Positions 1-7,692 of a stretch of DNA of 64,000 nucleotides are shown here, piece by piece (the first letter of the stretch is position 1; the number at the start of each line of letters is the position of its first letter). The translations under genes and the position numbers were made by a program. Source of the stretch: Niastella soli (GTDB lineage Bacteria > Bacteroidota > Bacteroidia > Chitinophagales > Chitinophagaceae); NCBI RefSeq assembly GCF_017742245.1, contig NZ_JAGHKO010000017.1, positions 407,127-471,126 of the forward strand, in the 5' to 3' direction. The notes below the pieces were generated by a model. The model saw only the letters and a list, made by a program, of their open reading frames with translations. It was not told the DNA's origin and did not search any database.

Positions 1-398
1 AAATTATAATCGTCATAGGTGTGAAAGCCATAGTCCCACCCTGCTTTCATGAGCGGTTCAAACAACAGGCTTCGGGAAGCATTCCCCAGATTACCCAGGG
101 TAACGTGGTACCAGGGTTGTGAGATCTTTCTGGGAAATTCATACAGTACAGAATCAAATCCCCGCAAGCGGCTGGTATCGAGAAAACGAAAGTAGATGGT
201 GATCGAATCTTCCAATCCGGTACGGTGACCAATAGAATCACTGCCACCCGATCCCATGCCCATGCCGCTAAACCTGCCCTGCGCCTGACGAAAAACATCG
301 CTCTGCGCCTTGGTAGCAGTTGCAAAGCAGGTAAGCATAAATATGATTCCCAGGAATATGTAAGAGTTCCTTAACACGTATGAACGATTTTTAAACAA
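1..398 (-). CDS. Putative porin (Porin_10-like), N-terminal part, cut by window edge
   Basis: Only the N-terminus is present; the gene runs off the left edge. Read on the minus strand it has a hydrophobic signal segment (SYIFLGIIFMLTCFATATKAQ) and then a mature part with DSITIYFRFLDTSRLRGFDS, a Phe-Pro-Arg segment, HVTLGNLGNASRSLLFEP and GWDYGFHTYD. That order resembles the Bacteroidota putative porin family (Porin_10), whose members start their beta-barrel region with a similar LGN-G-A-R block. An outer-membrane barrel is therefore inferred. The start is uncertain: TTG at 398, GTG at 377 or ATG at 338 are all in frame; 398 gives the most complete signal peptide. The function of the family is not firmly known. 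Confidence 0.6.
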   Translation of the reverse strand, partial: MFKNRSYVLRNSYIFLGIIFMLTCFATATKAQSDVFRQAQGRFSGMGMGSGGSDSIGHRTGLEDSITIYFRFLDTSRLRGFDSVLYEFPRKISQPWYHVTLGNLGNASRSLLFEPLMKAGWDYGFHTYDDYN

Positions 399-469
399 GG
401 CGACAAATTAATAATTAAAAAGCCGTTACCGGTTATAAGAAAGTTAATTGTGCTGATTAAAGCGAAGCG

Positions 470-483
470 GTCGGCATGCCGAC
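470..483. terminator. 14-bp perfect palindrome after the purine nucleoside phosphorylase gene
   Basis: GTCGGCATGCCGAC lies 12 bases beyond the stop of the minus-strand phosphorylase gene and before the porin gene on the same strand. It can fold as a hairpin, but no clear T-run follows, so it is a weak terminator candidate or a protein-binding palindrome. Confidence 0.35.
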
Positions 484-494
484 AGTTTCGGCTA

Positions 495-1316
495 TTATAA
501 CTCAGCTACCAGTTGTTTGAATAGCGCTGTAAGCTTTGGTTCTGCTTCTTTGGCAGCCTGTAACACTTCTTCGTGTGTTATCACATTATCTTCTTCTCGT
601 ATACCAATATCAGTAATAACACTAACTGCAAATACAGGCAGCCCCATATGCACGGCAACGATCACTTCCTGCACGGTGCTCATCCCTACGGCATCGCCAC
701 CCAGACGGTGTATCAGTTTATATTCGGCCCTTGTTTCAAATGTTGGGCCAGTAACGCCAAAGTAAATACCTTCTACCAGCTTTATATGTAACCCGGAAGC
801 AATTTGCCGGGCCTTTTGTATGAGAACTTTTGAATAAGGCTCACTCATATCGGGGAAACGCGGGCCCAACTCAGCGATGTTCTTACCTAAAAGTGGGTTT
901 ACAATATTAAAACTGATATGATCGGTAATGATCATGATATCGCCTACTTTAAATCCGGTACCTACGCCACCTGCGGCATTGGACAATAACAAGGTTTGAA
1001 TACCCAGTTGTTTCATTACCCTGATGGGGTAAACCACCTGATCGGGGCCATAACCTTCATAAAAATGAAAGCGGCCGGCCATAACCACCACTTTTTTCCC
1101 CCCTAATTCGCCAAATATCAGTTTGCCATGATGACCTTCTACGGTAGAAACCGGGAAATGAGGTATTTTGTCGTACTCAATTTCTACTTCTACTTTTATT
1201 TCCTGCGCAAAATTTCCCAACCCGCTTCCCAGAACAATACCCACCTCAGGTGTTGGAGAATACCTGCTTTGGATAAAGGAAGTGGTTTCATGCAGTTGCT
1301 GAAGTAAATCGGGCAT
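495..1316 (-). CDS. punA: Purine-nucleoside phosphorylase
   Basis: Phosphorolysis of purine (deoxy)nucleosides to base plus (deoxy)ribose 1-phosphate, a cytoplasmic salvage enzyme. The 273-residue protein has the length of the trimeric PNP/MTAP family. Visible family motifs in order: GIVLGSGLG near residues 26-34 (phosphate loop), EGHHG near 60-64, the GRFHFYEGY segment near 81-89, SNAAGG at 112-117, GPTFET and the GMSTVQE block (base and ribose binding). Conservation looks complete and no truncation is seen. The ATG at 1316 starts MPDLLQQL, which matches the usual N-terminus. It is followed downstream, on the same strand, by the porin fragment after a 97-base gap, so co-transcription is possible but not shown. 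Confidence 0.93.
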   Translation of the reverse strand: MPDLLQQLHETTSFIQSRYSPTPEVGIVLGSGLGNFAQEIKVEVEIEYDKIPHFPVSTVEGHHGKLIFGELGGKKVVVMAGRFHFYEGYGPDQVVYPIRVMKQLGIQTLLLSNAAGGVGTGFKVGDIMIITDHISFNIVNPLLGKNIAELGPRFPDMSEPYSKVLIQKARQIASGLHIKLVEGIYFGVTGPTFETRAEYKLIHRLGGDAVGMSTVQEVIVAVHMGLPVFAVSVITDIGIREEDNVITHEEVLQAAKEAEPKLTALFKQLVAEL

Positions 1317-1380
1317 ATTGATTAAATAATATTAATGGCGTGAATACTGGTTTGAAAATGCGTGCAAATATACAAGTTTC

Positions 1381-1442
1381 CAGTTACCGGGTACAGGTTA
1401 CCAGCCTCCTCGTAACCGGCGACTGGTAACCAGTGACCAGTG
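1381..1442. repeat. Spacer words built on GTTACC / GGTAACCAGTGACC
   Basis: The 223-base spacer between the phosphorylase gene and sucC holds several direct and inverted copies of GTTACC-like words (CAGTTACCGGGTACAGG, GGTAACCAGTGACCAGTG). A related word, GTTACCGGTTAT, occurs at 424-435. They form one of several low-complexity word families in this genome's spacers. Confidence 0.5.
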
Positions 1443-1539
1443 CCCTCCGCAATCGTTCCCGGAAACTGTAAGCCCGTTAACGGTAACTAACTAAACACTT
1501 AATAGATTTTTGCTTACTTTCGCTAAAATTTTTTACGGC

Positions 1540-2751
1540 ATGAATCTTCACGAATACCAGGCAAAGGAATTACTGAAAAAATACAATGTACCGGTGCAGG
1601 AAGGGATACCGGTTGACAGAGCCGACGCGGCCGAAGAAGCATATAAGAATTTAAAAGTTCAATTTGGCAACAACTTCGCTGTTGTAAAAGCCCAGATCCA
1701 TGCAGGTGGTCGCGGAAAAGGCAAAATTCAAGGCACCGAACAACGCGGTGTGGCAGTAGGTAAAAGTGCCGAAGAAATCAAAACTATCGCTTCTAACTTG
1801 CTGGGTGGTACCCTGGTTACCATTCAAACAGGTGCGGCGGGTAAAGTGGTGAACAAAGTACTGGTAGCTCAGGACGTTTATTATCCTGGCCCTAACCCGG
1901 TAAAAGAATTCTACTTATCAATTCTGCTCGATCGTACAAAAGGTCAGAATGTGATCATGTATAGCACCGAAGGCGGTATGGACATTGAAGAAGTAGCCCA
2001 CAACACCCCCGATAAGATCTTCAAAGAGTGGGTTCACCCCGGTGGTGGCTTACAAGCCTTCCAGGCCCGTAAAATAGCTTTCAACCTGGGTCTGAAAGGA
2101 GAAGCGTTTAAAAACTGCGTAAAGTTCGTTACCAATTTATATAATGCATACGTAGGTCTGGATTGCGCTATGCTGGAAATCAACCCATTGTTCAAAACAG
2201 CCGACGAAAAGATCATTGCCGTTGACTGTAAAATGGGTCTTGATGACAACTCACTGATGCGTCATCCCGAATTGGAAGCCCTGCGCGATATCAGCGAAGA
2301 AGATCCAACTGAAGTAGAAGCTGGCAAATACAACCTGAACTTCGTAAAACTCGATGGTAACGTAGGTTGTATGGTAAATGGTGCCGGTTTGGCCATGGCT
2401 ACCATGGATATGATCAAACTGAGCGGCGGTGAGCCTGCTAACTTCCTGGACGTAGGTGGTACTGCCAATGCTACTACAGTAGAAGCTGGTTTCCGCATCA
2501 TCTTAAAAGATCCCAAAGTAAAAGCGATCCTCATCAATATCTTCGGTGGTATCGTTCGTTGCGACCGGGTGGCACAAGGTGTTATCGATGCTTATAAATC
2601 AATCGGCAACATTACTGTACCTATCATCGTTCGTTTACAAGGTACCAATGCCGAAGAAGCTAAAAAGCTGATCGAAGAAAGCGGTCTGAAAGTACAATCA
2701 GCCATTCTGTTAAGCGAAGCTGCAGCCCTGGTGGGTAAAGCCGTTGCTTAG
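1540..2751 (+). CDS. sucC: Succinyl-CoA synthetase (ADP-forming) beta subunit
   Basis: TCA-cycle enzyme subunit converting succinyl-CoA to succinate with nucleotide triphosphate formation, working as a complex with the alpha subunit. The 403-residue product begins MNLHEYQAKELLKKY, the standard start of the family; an in-frame TTG at 1510 would add ten residues and is not favoured. The N-terminal ATP-grasp domain is seen (VVKAQIHAGGRGKGK near residues 47-61), then EINPLF and the C-terminal ligase domain with GFANFLD-type block GEPANFLDVGG and NIFGGIVRCDRVAQG. Length is normal. The alpha-subunit gene sucD is not next to it, so the partner must be encoded elsewhere. A strong terminator follows. 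Confidence 0.96.
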   Translation: MNLHEYQAKELLKKYNVPVQEGIPVDRADAAEEAYKNLKVQFGNNFAVVKAQIHAGGRGKGKIQGTEQRGVAVGKSAEEIKTIASNLLGGTLVTIQTGAAGKVVNKVLVAQDVYYPGPNPVKEFYLSILLDRTKGQNVIMYSTEGGMDIEEVAHNTPDKIFKEWVHPGGGLQAFQARKIAFNLGLKGEAFKNCVKFVTNLYNAYVGLDCAMLEINPLFKTADEKIIAVDCKMGLDDNSLMRHPELEALRDISEEDPTEVEAGKYNLNFVKLDGNVGCMVNGAGLAMATMDMIKLSGGEPANFLDVGGTANATTVEAGFRIILKDPKVKAILINIFGGIVRCDRVAQGVIDAYKSIGNITVPIIVRLQGTNAEEAKKLIEESGLKVQSAILLSEAAALVGKAVA

Positions 2752-2771
2752 TAGAAGTCGGTTACATCATA

Positions 2772-2810
2772 AAAAAAGCATCCTGATTTGATCGGGATGC
2801 TTTTTCTTTT
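2772..2810 (+). terminator. Rho-independent terminator of sucC
   Basis: AAAAAGCATCC and GGGATGCTTTTT pair around a ten-base loop and are followed by TTTTTCTTTT, 20 bases after the sucC stop. Confidence 0.85.
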
Positions 2811-2819
2811 ATTAAGATG

Positions 2820-2867
2820 CTGCTGAAGGCCAACGGCCCTCCTACGCTAAAGCTTCGGCTGACGAGG
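2820..2867. repeat. 48-bp spacer element, inverted partner at 14737-14783
   Basis: Its reverse complement is nearly identical to 14737-14783, sharing a continuous core containing GCCGAAGCTTTAGCGTAGGA and running on through GGGCCGTT. Shorter relatives of the CTTCGCTAAAGC core occur at 26395-26422 and 40240-40273. All lie in non-coding spacers. Confidence 0.75.
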
Positions 2868-2982
2868 CAGTGGGCAATAGTCAATAGGCAATGAGTTCGC
2901 GACATTCGAACCTTCCCCTTACTGGCGTCCCGCCTTAGCGGGATGCCCCCTTATCAACCATATCAACTGATCAACTCGCCAC
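2868..2982. repeat. Block of spacer words
   Basis: In order: GGGCAATAGTCAATAGGCAA (GGCAAT family), TTCGCGACATTCGAACC (also near 24518 and 33591), a small GTCCCGCC...GGCGGGA-like hairpin around 2926-2945, then TCAACCATATCAACTGATCA (TCAAC family) at 2955-2975. The spacer carries no gene. Confidence 0.65.
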
Positions 2983-3486
2983 CTACTCCTCTCCCTTCAT
3001 ATACCGCTTTAACCAGCCTATCATAAAACTTACCCGCTTATGGGTATTCTGTAATAGCTGATCGTAAACCAACGGTTTGACCGATTCGGGTTTATCTTCC
3101 AGGCGATATTGCGAATTGCGTTCTTTATCAATTACTTCGAAATGATTTATGGTATAGCGATAACGCCCGTTCACTATTTCAATGCTCATATGCAGGCTTA
3201 TCGGAACAAAGGAAGGAGCACCAATGTCGTGCAGCTTGGCTTTTACACTAATATATCCCTTGCCAGTCATTAATATATTGGGTGGCCGCTCAATACTGGC
3301 TACAGTATCCCAATGCACCAGGAAGGGCTGGTTAAAAAATGACTTTGCCCGTTCTATTGTATGGTTGGTATTTTCGGCGAGTATTTCGCCATAGTATTGA
3401 AACTGGCCTTCAGTAGTGCGCGGAATTTGGGCTACCGCATTAGATACCAATACTATGAATAAACATATAGTAACTACAGGCCGCAT
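2983..3486 (-). CDS. Secreted DUF4468-like protein
   Basis: A 167-residue protein with a clean signal peptide (MRPVVTICLFIVLVSNAVAQ) followed by a small alpha/beta domain: QYYGEILAENTNHTIERAKSFFNQ, then beta-rich GKGYISVKAKL and NGRYRYTINHFEV. The TERA-FFN start and the RYRYTI-F strand resemble DUF4468, a Bacteroidota periplasmic domain with a predicted TBP-like fold; its role is not known. The ATG at 3486 is preferred over one at 3531 because it starts directly at the signal peptide. It stands alone, with the word-rich spacer on one side and the long 3.5-4.9 kb spacer on the other. Confidence 0.75.
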   Translation of the reverse strand: MRPVVTICLFIVLVSNAVAQIPRTTEGQFQYYGEILAENTNHTIERAKSFFNQPFLVHWDTVASIERPPNILMTGKGYISVKAKLHDIGAPSFVPISLHMSIEIVNGRYRYTINHFEVIDKERNSQYRLEDKPESVKPLVYDQLLQNTHKRVSFMIGWLKRYMKGEE

Positions 3487-4657
3487 ATTTCGTATACAAG
3501 TTAACATATTGTACGGATTGAATAAAGCCACTCAACACAATTACTGCCTGGCCCTTCTGCAGATGCCCAATTAATAAAGATCAAACCCCTCTATAAAAAG
3601 TTTGCCCCCGCAACGGATAGCGGGGGCAATTTTTTGAGAGACGGTTTCTGTTCTCACAGGATACCTGGATTAGTTTTCAAAAGGACTTTCGGATCATTTT
3701 GGTCTTTTCAAAGGGACATGGATTCGGTTTTTACGGACATTGGACATTTGGATGGTTTCACACAGGAATACGGTTCGGTTTTTCGGACGTTGGACTTTTA
3801 AACTGGTTTTTCTATTGGACGTTGGATTACATTGAACTCATTTGTTGATGATATAAAGATCGAACTAATATCTCCTTATTTCATTTTTCAACCCCGCTTA
3901 TTCACGCTACTCACTGGTTAACTTATTTGCACCTAGGAATTTACCCTTACTACTAACCGCACTTGCTATCCTTCTATCACTAACGGGTATGGGCATAAAA
4001 AAACCCACCCTTAACCAGGCGGGAAATATTGTTGATTCCATTACAATATACCACAGCATTGCTGGCTTTCATAGATACAGGACTATTATATGTTCTTCGG
4101 TTTTCGGTTTGCATTGGACGTTGGATATGCAAAATTAGCAAAATCGTTTGTTTCTGCAATTCTTAACATAAATATGTAACTATTTCTTCAAATTAGGAAA
4201 CATTTGATAAGATAAACTTAACGTTATCTGCGTTTATTTTAGAATCATCTAGGATGAAACCTTTATGCCTCGTACAATCACAATAAAGCCAGTTCGTACA
4301 TTTACTAAATCATCTAATGTATTCATTTACTATCATCAATACATTACATCGTGGATATCTAATTTATCAGCATTAAAAACAACATCAGTAAGCAACTTAT
4401 ATCTTTGCATTCATTCTGGAATTGTAGTAAAAACACTTCTGTTGCTGGTGTACATGCAAAGCCTATCTGAAAAGTGTTTTCAATAACTATCGCTATTATC
4501 TCTTACCCCTTTGCCTGGTGTTGTTACGAGCAACACACCGTATTTTCTGAAATTGTAAAATTTAGTATAATCCAAATGTGGATAACCGTGCATTTGGCAT
4601 AGTATTTTATCCAATTAAATAAGTAACCAAATCTTTAACCTGATTAATCTGTAGCAA
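3487..4657. other. Long spacer with hairpins and GGACGTTGGAC words
   Basis: About 1.2 kb without a convincing gene. It holds a hairpin at 3602-3629 (TTGCCCCCGC / GCGGGGGCAA, T-run on the plus side, A-run on the other), a series of related words at 3640-3835 and 4105-4125 (TTTTCGGACGTTGGAC, GGACATTGGAC, GGACGTTGGAT) and a minus-strand hairpin near 3998-4025 (CCCGCC / GGTGGG then seven T). From 4140 on the sequence is AT-rich. A 73-codon frame at 4265-4486 has no recognisable composition or start signal and is not called. Confidence 0.6.
3602..3636. terminator. GC-rich hairpin, possible bidirectional terminator
   Basis: TTGCCCCCGC and GCGGGGGCAA form a ten-pair stem with an eight-base loop; TTTTTTG follows on the plus strand and CTATAAAAAG precedes it. 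No gene on either strand clearly ends here, so what it terminates is open. Confidence 0.55.
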
Positions 4658-4741
4658 ATGAAAAATCCCATTCGTCTCTTCTTCGGAGGCATCTTTGTGG
4701 CCTTAATTATCATTTATAGTGTAATGGCTATGCTGGCGTAG
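4658..4741 (+). CDS. 27-residue single-span membrane peptide
   Basis: ATG to TAG gives MKNPIRLFFGGIFVALIIIY followed by SVMAMLA. A basic N-terminus (Lys2, Arg6) is followed by one hydrophobic span of about 19 residues, which fits a small inner-membrane protein. It stands alone in the spacer, 166 bases before the GNAT gene. No family is recognised; small subunits such as KdpF or CcoQ have this shape but their operons are absent here. Confidence rests on composition only. Confidence 0.45.
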   Translation: MKNPIRLFFGGIFVALIIIYSVMAMLA

Positions 4742-4907
4742 TTTTTCTCCCCGTTACAAAGATCACTTCCCACCCCGTTTATTACATTTCCTTTTACTCG
4801 TAGATACTTCCCTGTTGATCATTCCCATTGGTATTTGTTCTGTTTGTTCCGGTAGCTATCGGGATACAGGATGTGTCTTGTGACATTTATCTTGGTATCT
4901 TCGCTAT

Positions 4908-5393
4908 ATGTCACCAGTTACCATCAGAACCATTCAACCTGCCGATAACCCGGCCCTGGCCATCATTGTCCGAAATTCACTGGCAGAATTTGGCGCCAAC
5001 AAACCTGGTACCGTTTATTACGATGCTACTACCGATGCTTTGTACGAATTGTTCCGGCAGCCTGGTAGTATTTATTATGTGGCCGAAGAAAATGGAGTGC
5101 TTATTGGCGGGGCAGGTATTTTTCCATCACCCGGTTTGCCGGCCGATACCGCCGAACTGGTGAAAATGTATTTGACGCCTGCCGCCCGGGGAAAAGGCAT
5201 TGGAAAAATGCTGATAGAAAAAGCCCTTCAATTTGCTGGTGATACCGGCTATCGCAACGTATATATTGAGACTATGCCTGAACTCCGAAAAGCCATGTCG
5301 GTCTATGAGAAGTTCGGGTTCAAATACCTGGATGGCCCCATGGGAAATACCGGCCATTTTGGATGTGAGATCTGGATGTTGAAGGAGTTATGA
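4908..5393 (+). CDS. GNAT family N-acetyltransferase
   Basis: A 161-residue single-domain acetyltransferase. It opens with the typical strand IRTIQPADNPALAIIVRNSL and has the acetyl-CoA pyrophosphate loop ARGKGIGKML (Q/R-x-x-G-x-G/A motif A) near residues 93-102, then YIETMPELRKAMSVYEKFGF, the motif B region ending in the common YEKFGF. The acceptor substrate cannot be told from sequence. The ATG at 4908 gives a full-length domain; an overlapping frame is a shadow. Its 3' end overlaps the convergent SprT-like gene by six bases. Confidence 0.88.
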   Translation: MSPVTIRTIQPADNPALAIIVRNSLAEFGANKPGTVYYDATTDALYELFRQPGSIYYVAEENGVLIGGAGIFPSPGLPADTAELVKMYLTPAARGKGIGKMLIEKALQFAGDTGYRNVYIETMPELRKAMSVYEKFGFKYLDGPMGNTGHFGCEIWMLKEL

Positions 5394-6005
5394 TACGGCT
5401 TTCACCTCATAAATAGGACTGAACAAATACAGCTTCCCCGTATTAACCTCAATACACTGGAAGCGCTTGCGTAATTTCTTCCCTTTTTTAAAAATGCGGC
5501 CTTCGCCAATATCAAACAACTGGCCTTCGGGCAACTGTTCTACCATTACCAGTCCATTATCCCGGTCAAACATTTTCAACACCCGCATCAGTCCTTCATC
5601 GGCACAACTGCTGGCCGGCAAGTCGTGCATTGACTGTTTAAGCGCTTGTTCTACCACAGGCGGAAAGATCTCCTTACCCAGAAAATCTTTTAACAACAGG
5701 GCATAACAATCCTTCCATTCTCTGCCATGCGGCGCTACCTGGTGTTTGAATTGAATAAAGGTAACCAGGTGAGCCAGTTCATGAATAAGCGTGATCAGGA
5801 AAGCGTAGGGATTCATATTACCGTTGACGCTGATCCGGTGATTCTTTTCAGAGGTGGCGTGGCGATAATCACCCAGGATCGATTTTCGTTCCCGCGTAAT
5901 AGTTAAATGCACTTTATATTGATGCAGGTATTCAAGCACCCGTGGTACGGCTGCCGGAGGAATAAATTTACTGAGGTATTCTAAAGGCGCCTGCTGTTTA
6001 GACAT
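5388..6005 (-). CDS. SprT-like metalloprotease domain protein
   Basis: A 205-residue protein with HELAH at residues 75-79 and a third possible zinc ligand in APHGREWK (His93), the arrangement of the SprT/Spartan zinc-protease domain. The C-terminal part (FQCIEVNTGKLYLFSP) replaces the Cys4 zinc ribbon of classical SprT with a beta-rich tail without cysteines. The substrate is unknown; eukaryotic relatives cut DNA-protein crosslinks, bacterial ones are poorly studied. The start ATG overlaps the stop of the upstream membrane protein gene (ATGTCTAA), so translation of the two is probably coupled. Confidence 0.82.
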   Translation of the reverse strand: MSKQQAPLEYLSKFIPPAAVPRVLEYLHQYKVHLTITRERKSILGDYRHATSEKNHRISVNGNMNPYAFLITLIHELAHLVTFIQFKHQVAPHGREWKDCYALLLKDFLGKEIFPPVVEQALKQSMHDLPASSCADEGLMRVLKMFDRDNGLVMVEQLPEGQLFDIGEGRIFKKGKKLRKRFQCIEVNTGKLYLFSPIYEVKAVS

Positions 6006-6402
6006 TCTTTTTTTGCTTGCTCAATTTCATCAGGATAACCACTTCAAGGGTTGTATACACTACGTACAGGAACATACACCCGATGATCCCTGCTTTATTA
6101 AAACCCTTGCCTACTATGCTAAGATAAATGATCACCGCGATCAAACAGATCATCATCTTCGAGAACATACCCCCATATACCGTACGCAAAATGGCCTGTG
6201 GGTTTTTAGAATTCCAGGACCGCGAAAACAAATAAAAAGAGATCGCTGCCGCGGCAAATAAAACCAGGTTACCGATAATCAATACATCCGCATCTACATC
6301 CCACCGGGCAAACCGGGCCCTGCTGGTAATAAACAATGCAGTAGTAATAATGAACAACAACAATAATGGGCGAAATGATCTGGAAACCGAATTATTTGAC
6401 AT
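5998..6402 (-). CDS. Four-span membrane protein, AtpI-like position
   Basis: A 134-residue protein starting MSNNSVSRSFRPLL with four predicted membrane spans (about residues 11-25, 41-58, 78-94, 105-122) and a basic tail KLSKQKKNV. The size and topology resemble the AtpI-like proteins placed between bactofilin and atpB in other Bacteroidota, but no ATP synthase genes follow here, so the role is an inference. The ATG at 6402 is chosen rather than one at 6423 because a promoter -7 box lies at 6421-6428, which would make the longer form untranscribed. Confidence 0.6.
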   Translation of the reverse strand: MSNNSVSRSFRPLLLLFIITTALFITSRARFARWDVDADVLIIGNLVLFAAAAISFYLFSRSWNSKNPQAILRTVYGGMFSKMMICLIAVIIYLSIVGKGFNKAGIIGCMFLYVVYTTLEVVILMKLSKQKKNV

Positions 6403-6420
6403 CGTTAAAAAAATGGATGG

Positions 6421-6455
6421 CAAAGGTAGGTTGAAAAGTTAATAAGTTAACAAGT
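6421..6455 (-). promoter_or_regulatory. Bacteroidota-type promoter of the membrane protein-SprT pair
   Basis: On the minus strand TTG is followed after about 22 bases by TACCTTTG (6421-6428), matching TTG-N-TAnnTTTG. The spacer between the boxes is itself made of a repeat word (GTTAACTTATTAACTTTTCA). Confidence 0.6.
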
Positions 6456-6540
6456 TGCCCCGCAGAGGACTCATTCAGCCGCAGATCAGGCTTTACCGGC
6501 CTGCCTGCACTGTGGGGCAGACGTACCAGGGGAAAAAGAA

Positions 6541-6570
6541 AGTCCCCCCGACAGTATCGTCGGGGGGACT
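6541..6570 (-). terminator. Terminator after bactofilin
   Basis: AGTCCCCCCGAC and GTCGGGGGGACT pair around AGTATC; on the minus strand the stem is followed by TTCTTTTT. The core CCCCGAC...GTCGGGG recurs at 13421-13446 and 27902-27921. Confidence 0.85.
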
Positions 6571-6694
6571 ATAATAAGTTTCAGGGTTATGATTTCCATT
6601 AGCTAACTACCTTGGCATGACATACCTTTTCCGGTAACAATAGGTTATCGAATAGGTGCGTTCAACAAGTACATAGGAGGGGCGTAACCAGGAT

Positions 6695-7144
6695 CTACAC
6701 TTCCAGGGCTTCTGAAGCTTTCTTGCCTTTTTTATCAGCACTTACTTCATTATTTACCTGACCATTGGTAGCAGTTGTCATATGACACTGGCCATTGAAA
6801 TTGGCGCTGGGCTCTATCTGCAGTTTGCCTGCATATAAATTCCCGCTCACGTGGCTTCCGCCTTTTAACTGCAATAACTCTTTTACTTTAATGGTGCCGG
6901 AAACTTTGCCCATAATGTCGGCCTGTTGTCCCGAAATATCGCCTTCAACTGATCCATTGGAGCCAATAACTACTTTGGCCTGACATTGGATGTTGCCTTG
7001 CAGATTGCCATCAATTCGAATATCGCCGTTGCTGGAGATATCGCCTTTTAATGTAGTTCCGGCTGCAATAATGGTGGCCGCCCCGGTTCCGGGCGCTGAG
7101 GATACTTCGCTAGATGATTCGGATTTGGATTTTTGATTGAACAT
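6695..7144 (-). CDS. Bactofilin (polymer-forming cytoskeletal protein)
   Basis: A 149-residue protein: a Ser-rich N-terminus, then a right-handed beta-helix with regular short repeats (TTLKGDISSNGDIRIDGNLQ, then AKVVIGSNGSVEGDISG, ADIMGKVSGTIKVKELLQLK), then a flexible basic tail. This is the bactofilin pattern. Bactofilins polymerise without nucleotide and scaffold envelope or cell-shape proteins at the membrane. It lies 15 bases after a gene for a membrane-anchored coiled-coil protein, and the pair probably forms one transcript and one complex. A strong terminator follows. Confidence 0.92.
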   Translation of the reverse strand: MFNQKSKSESSSEVSSAPGTGAATIIAAGTTLKGDISSNGDIRIDGNLQGNIQCQAKVVIGSNGSVEGDISGQQADIMGKVSGTIKVKELLQLKGGSHVSGNLYAGKLQIEPSANFNGQCHMTTATNGQVNNEVSADKKGKKASEALEV

Positions 7145-7159
7145 ACGGAAATGGTTGGT

Positions 7160-7555
7160 TTATTCTTCTATATTCTCTGTTTGAGGAATAGACAGCATAG
7201 ATGTGTCTAACTTAACACTGACATTCCCCTGTAAAACACTTTTTACGTTATCAAGATACTTATCCTTGTTCTGCATCGCCTGCTCCAGTGAATCGGTACG
7301 TACCTTCAATTCACGTAACTCACGCATGGTGTTTACATCGCCATATCCAGGAATATACATCCTCAACGGAGTGAACACAATAAGCGCTACAGTTAACCCC
7401 GTCAACAACACAAAAATGGTGCTAAGTGTGATATAAACACTCAGTCTGGATAATTTAAACGTCACAACCTCTTCGTAAGTATCATCGTTCATCACTACCA
7501 GTCGGTACCGGTTCTGCAAGCGCTTCAGGGTAGATTGGGCATCGAATTTAGCCAT
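7160..7555 (-). CDS. Membrane-anchored coiled-coil protein, like the N-terminus of M23 peptidases
   Basis: A 131-residue protein: cytoplasmic YRLVVMNDDTYEEVVTFKLS, one membrane span around residues 40-62, TPLRMYIPGYGD, then a short coiled coil (MRELRELKVRTDSLEQAMQN) and a tail. The cytoplasmic motif, the span and PLR-YIPGY match the N-terminal part of the M23 (LytM) peptidases found next to bactofilin in other Bacteroidota, but the peptidase domain is missing and the protein stops normally. It is either a shortened form kept as a bactofilin anchor or a family subtype. The gene is first in the bactofilin transcript. Confidence 0.7.
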   Translation of the reverse strand: MAKFDAQSTLKRLQNRYRLVVMNDDTYEEVVTFKLSRLSVYITLSTIFVLLTGLTVALIVFTPLRMYIPGYGDVNTMRELRELKVRTDSLEQAMQNKDKYLDNVKSVLQGNVSVKLDTSMLSIPQTENIEE

Positions 7556-7652
7556 AGAGAGAGTTTCAAAACGCTAAAGGTAATAAGTTATTTTAAAGAA
7601 TCGTTATGAGTATAAAAATTAACGTATTTGCAAAATATTTTTCTTGAAAATC

Positions 7653-7680
7653 AGTTTATAAGAATTTAGTTTGTGGTAGA
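7653..7680 (+). promoter_or_regulatory. Candidate promoter of the TPR protein gene
   Basis: TTG followed after 19 bases by TTAGTTTG, one or two mismatches from TAnnTTTG, about 15-20 bases before the TTG start of the TPR gene. Confidence 0.45.
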
Positions 7681-7692
7681 AAAATAAAGGAA

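Noticed and set aside
3977..4070. 30-codon minus-strand frame (MKASNAVVYCNGINNISRLV...)
   Set aside because: It runs through a terminator-like hairpin and has no recognisable features.
4265..4486. 73-codon plus-strand frame
   Set aside because: AT-rich, no family resemblance, no promoter or ribosome site; probably chance.
5998..7555. An ATP synthase locus next to bactofilin
   Set aside because: Only an AtpI-like membrane protein is present; no atpB, E, F, H, A or others follow.
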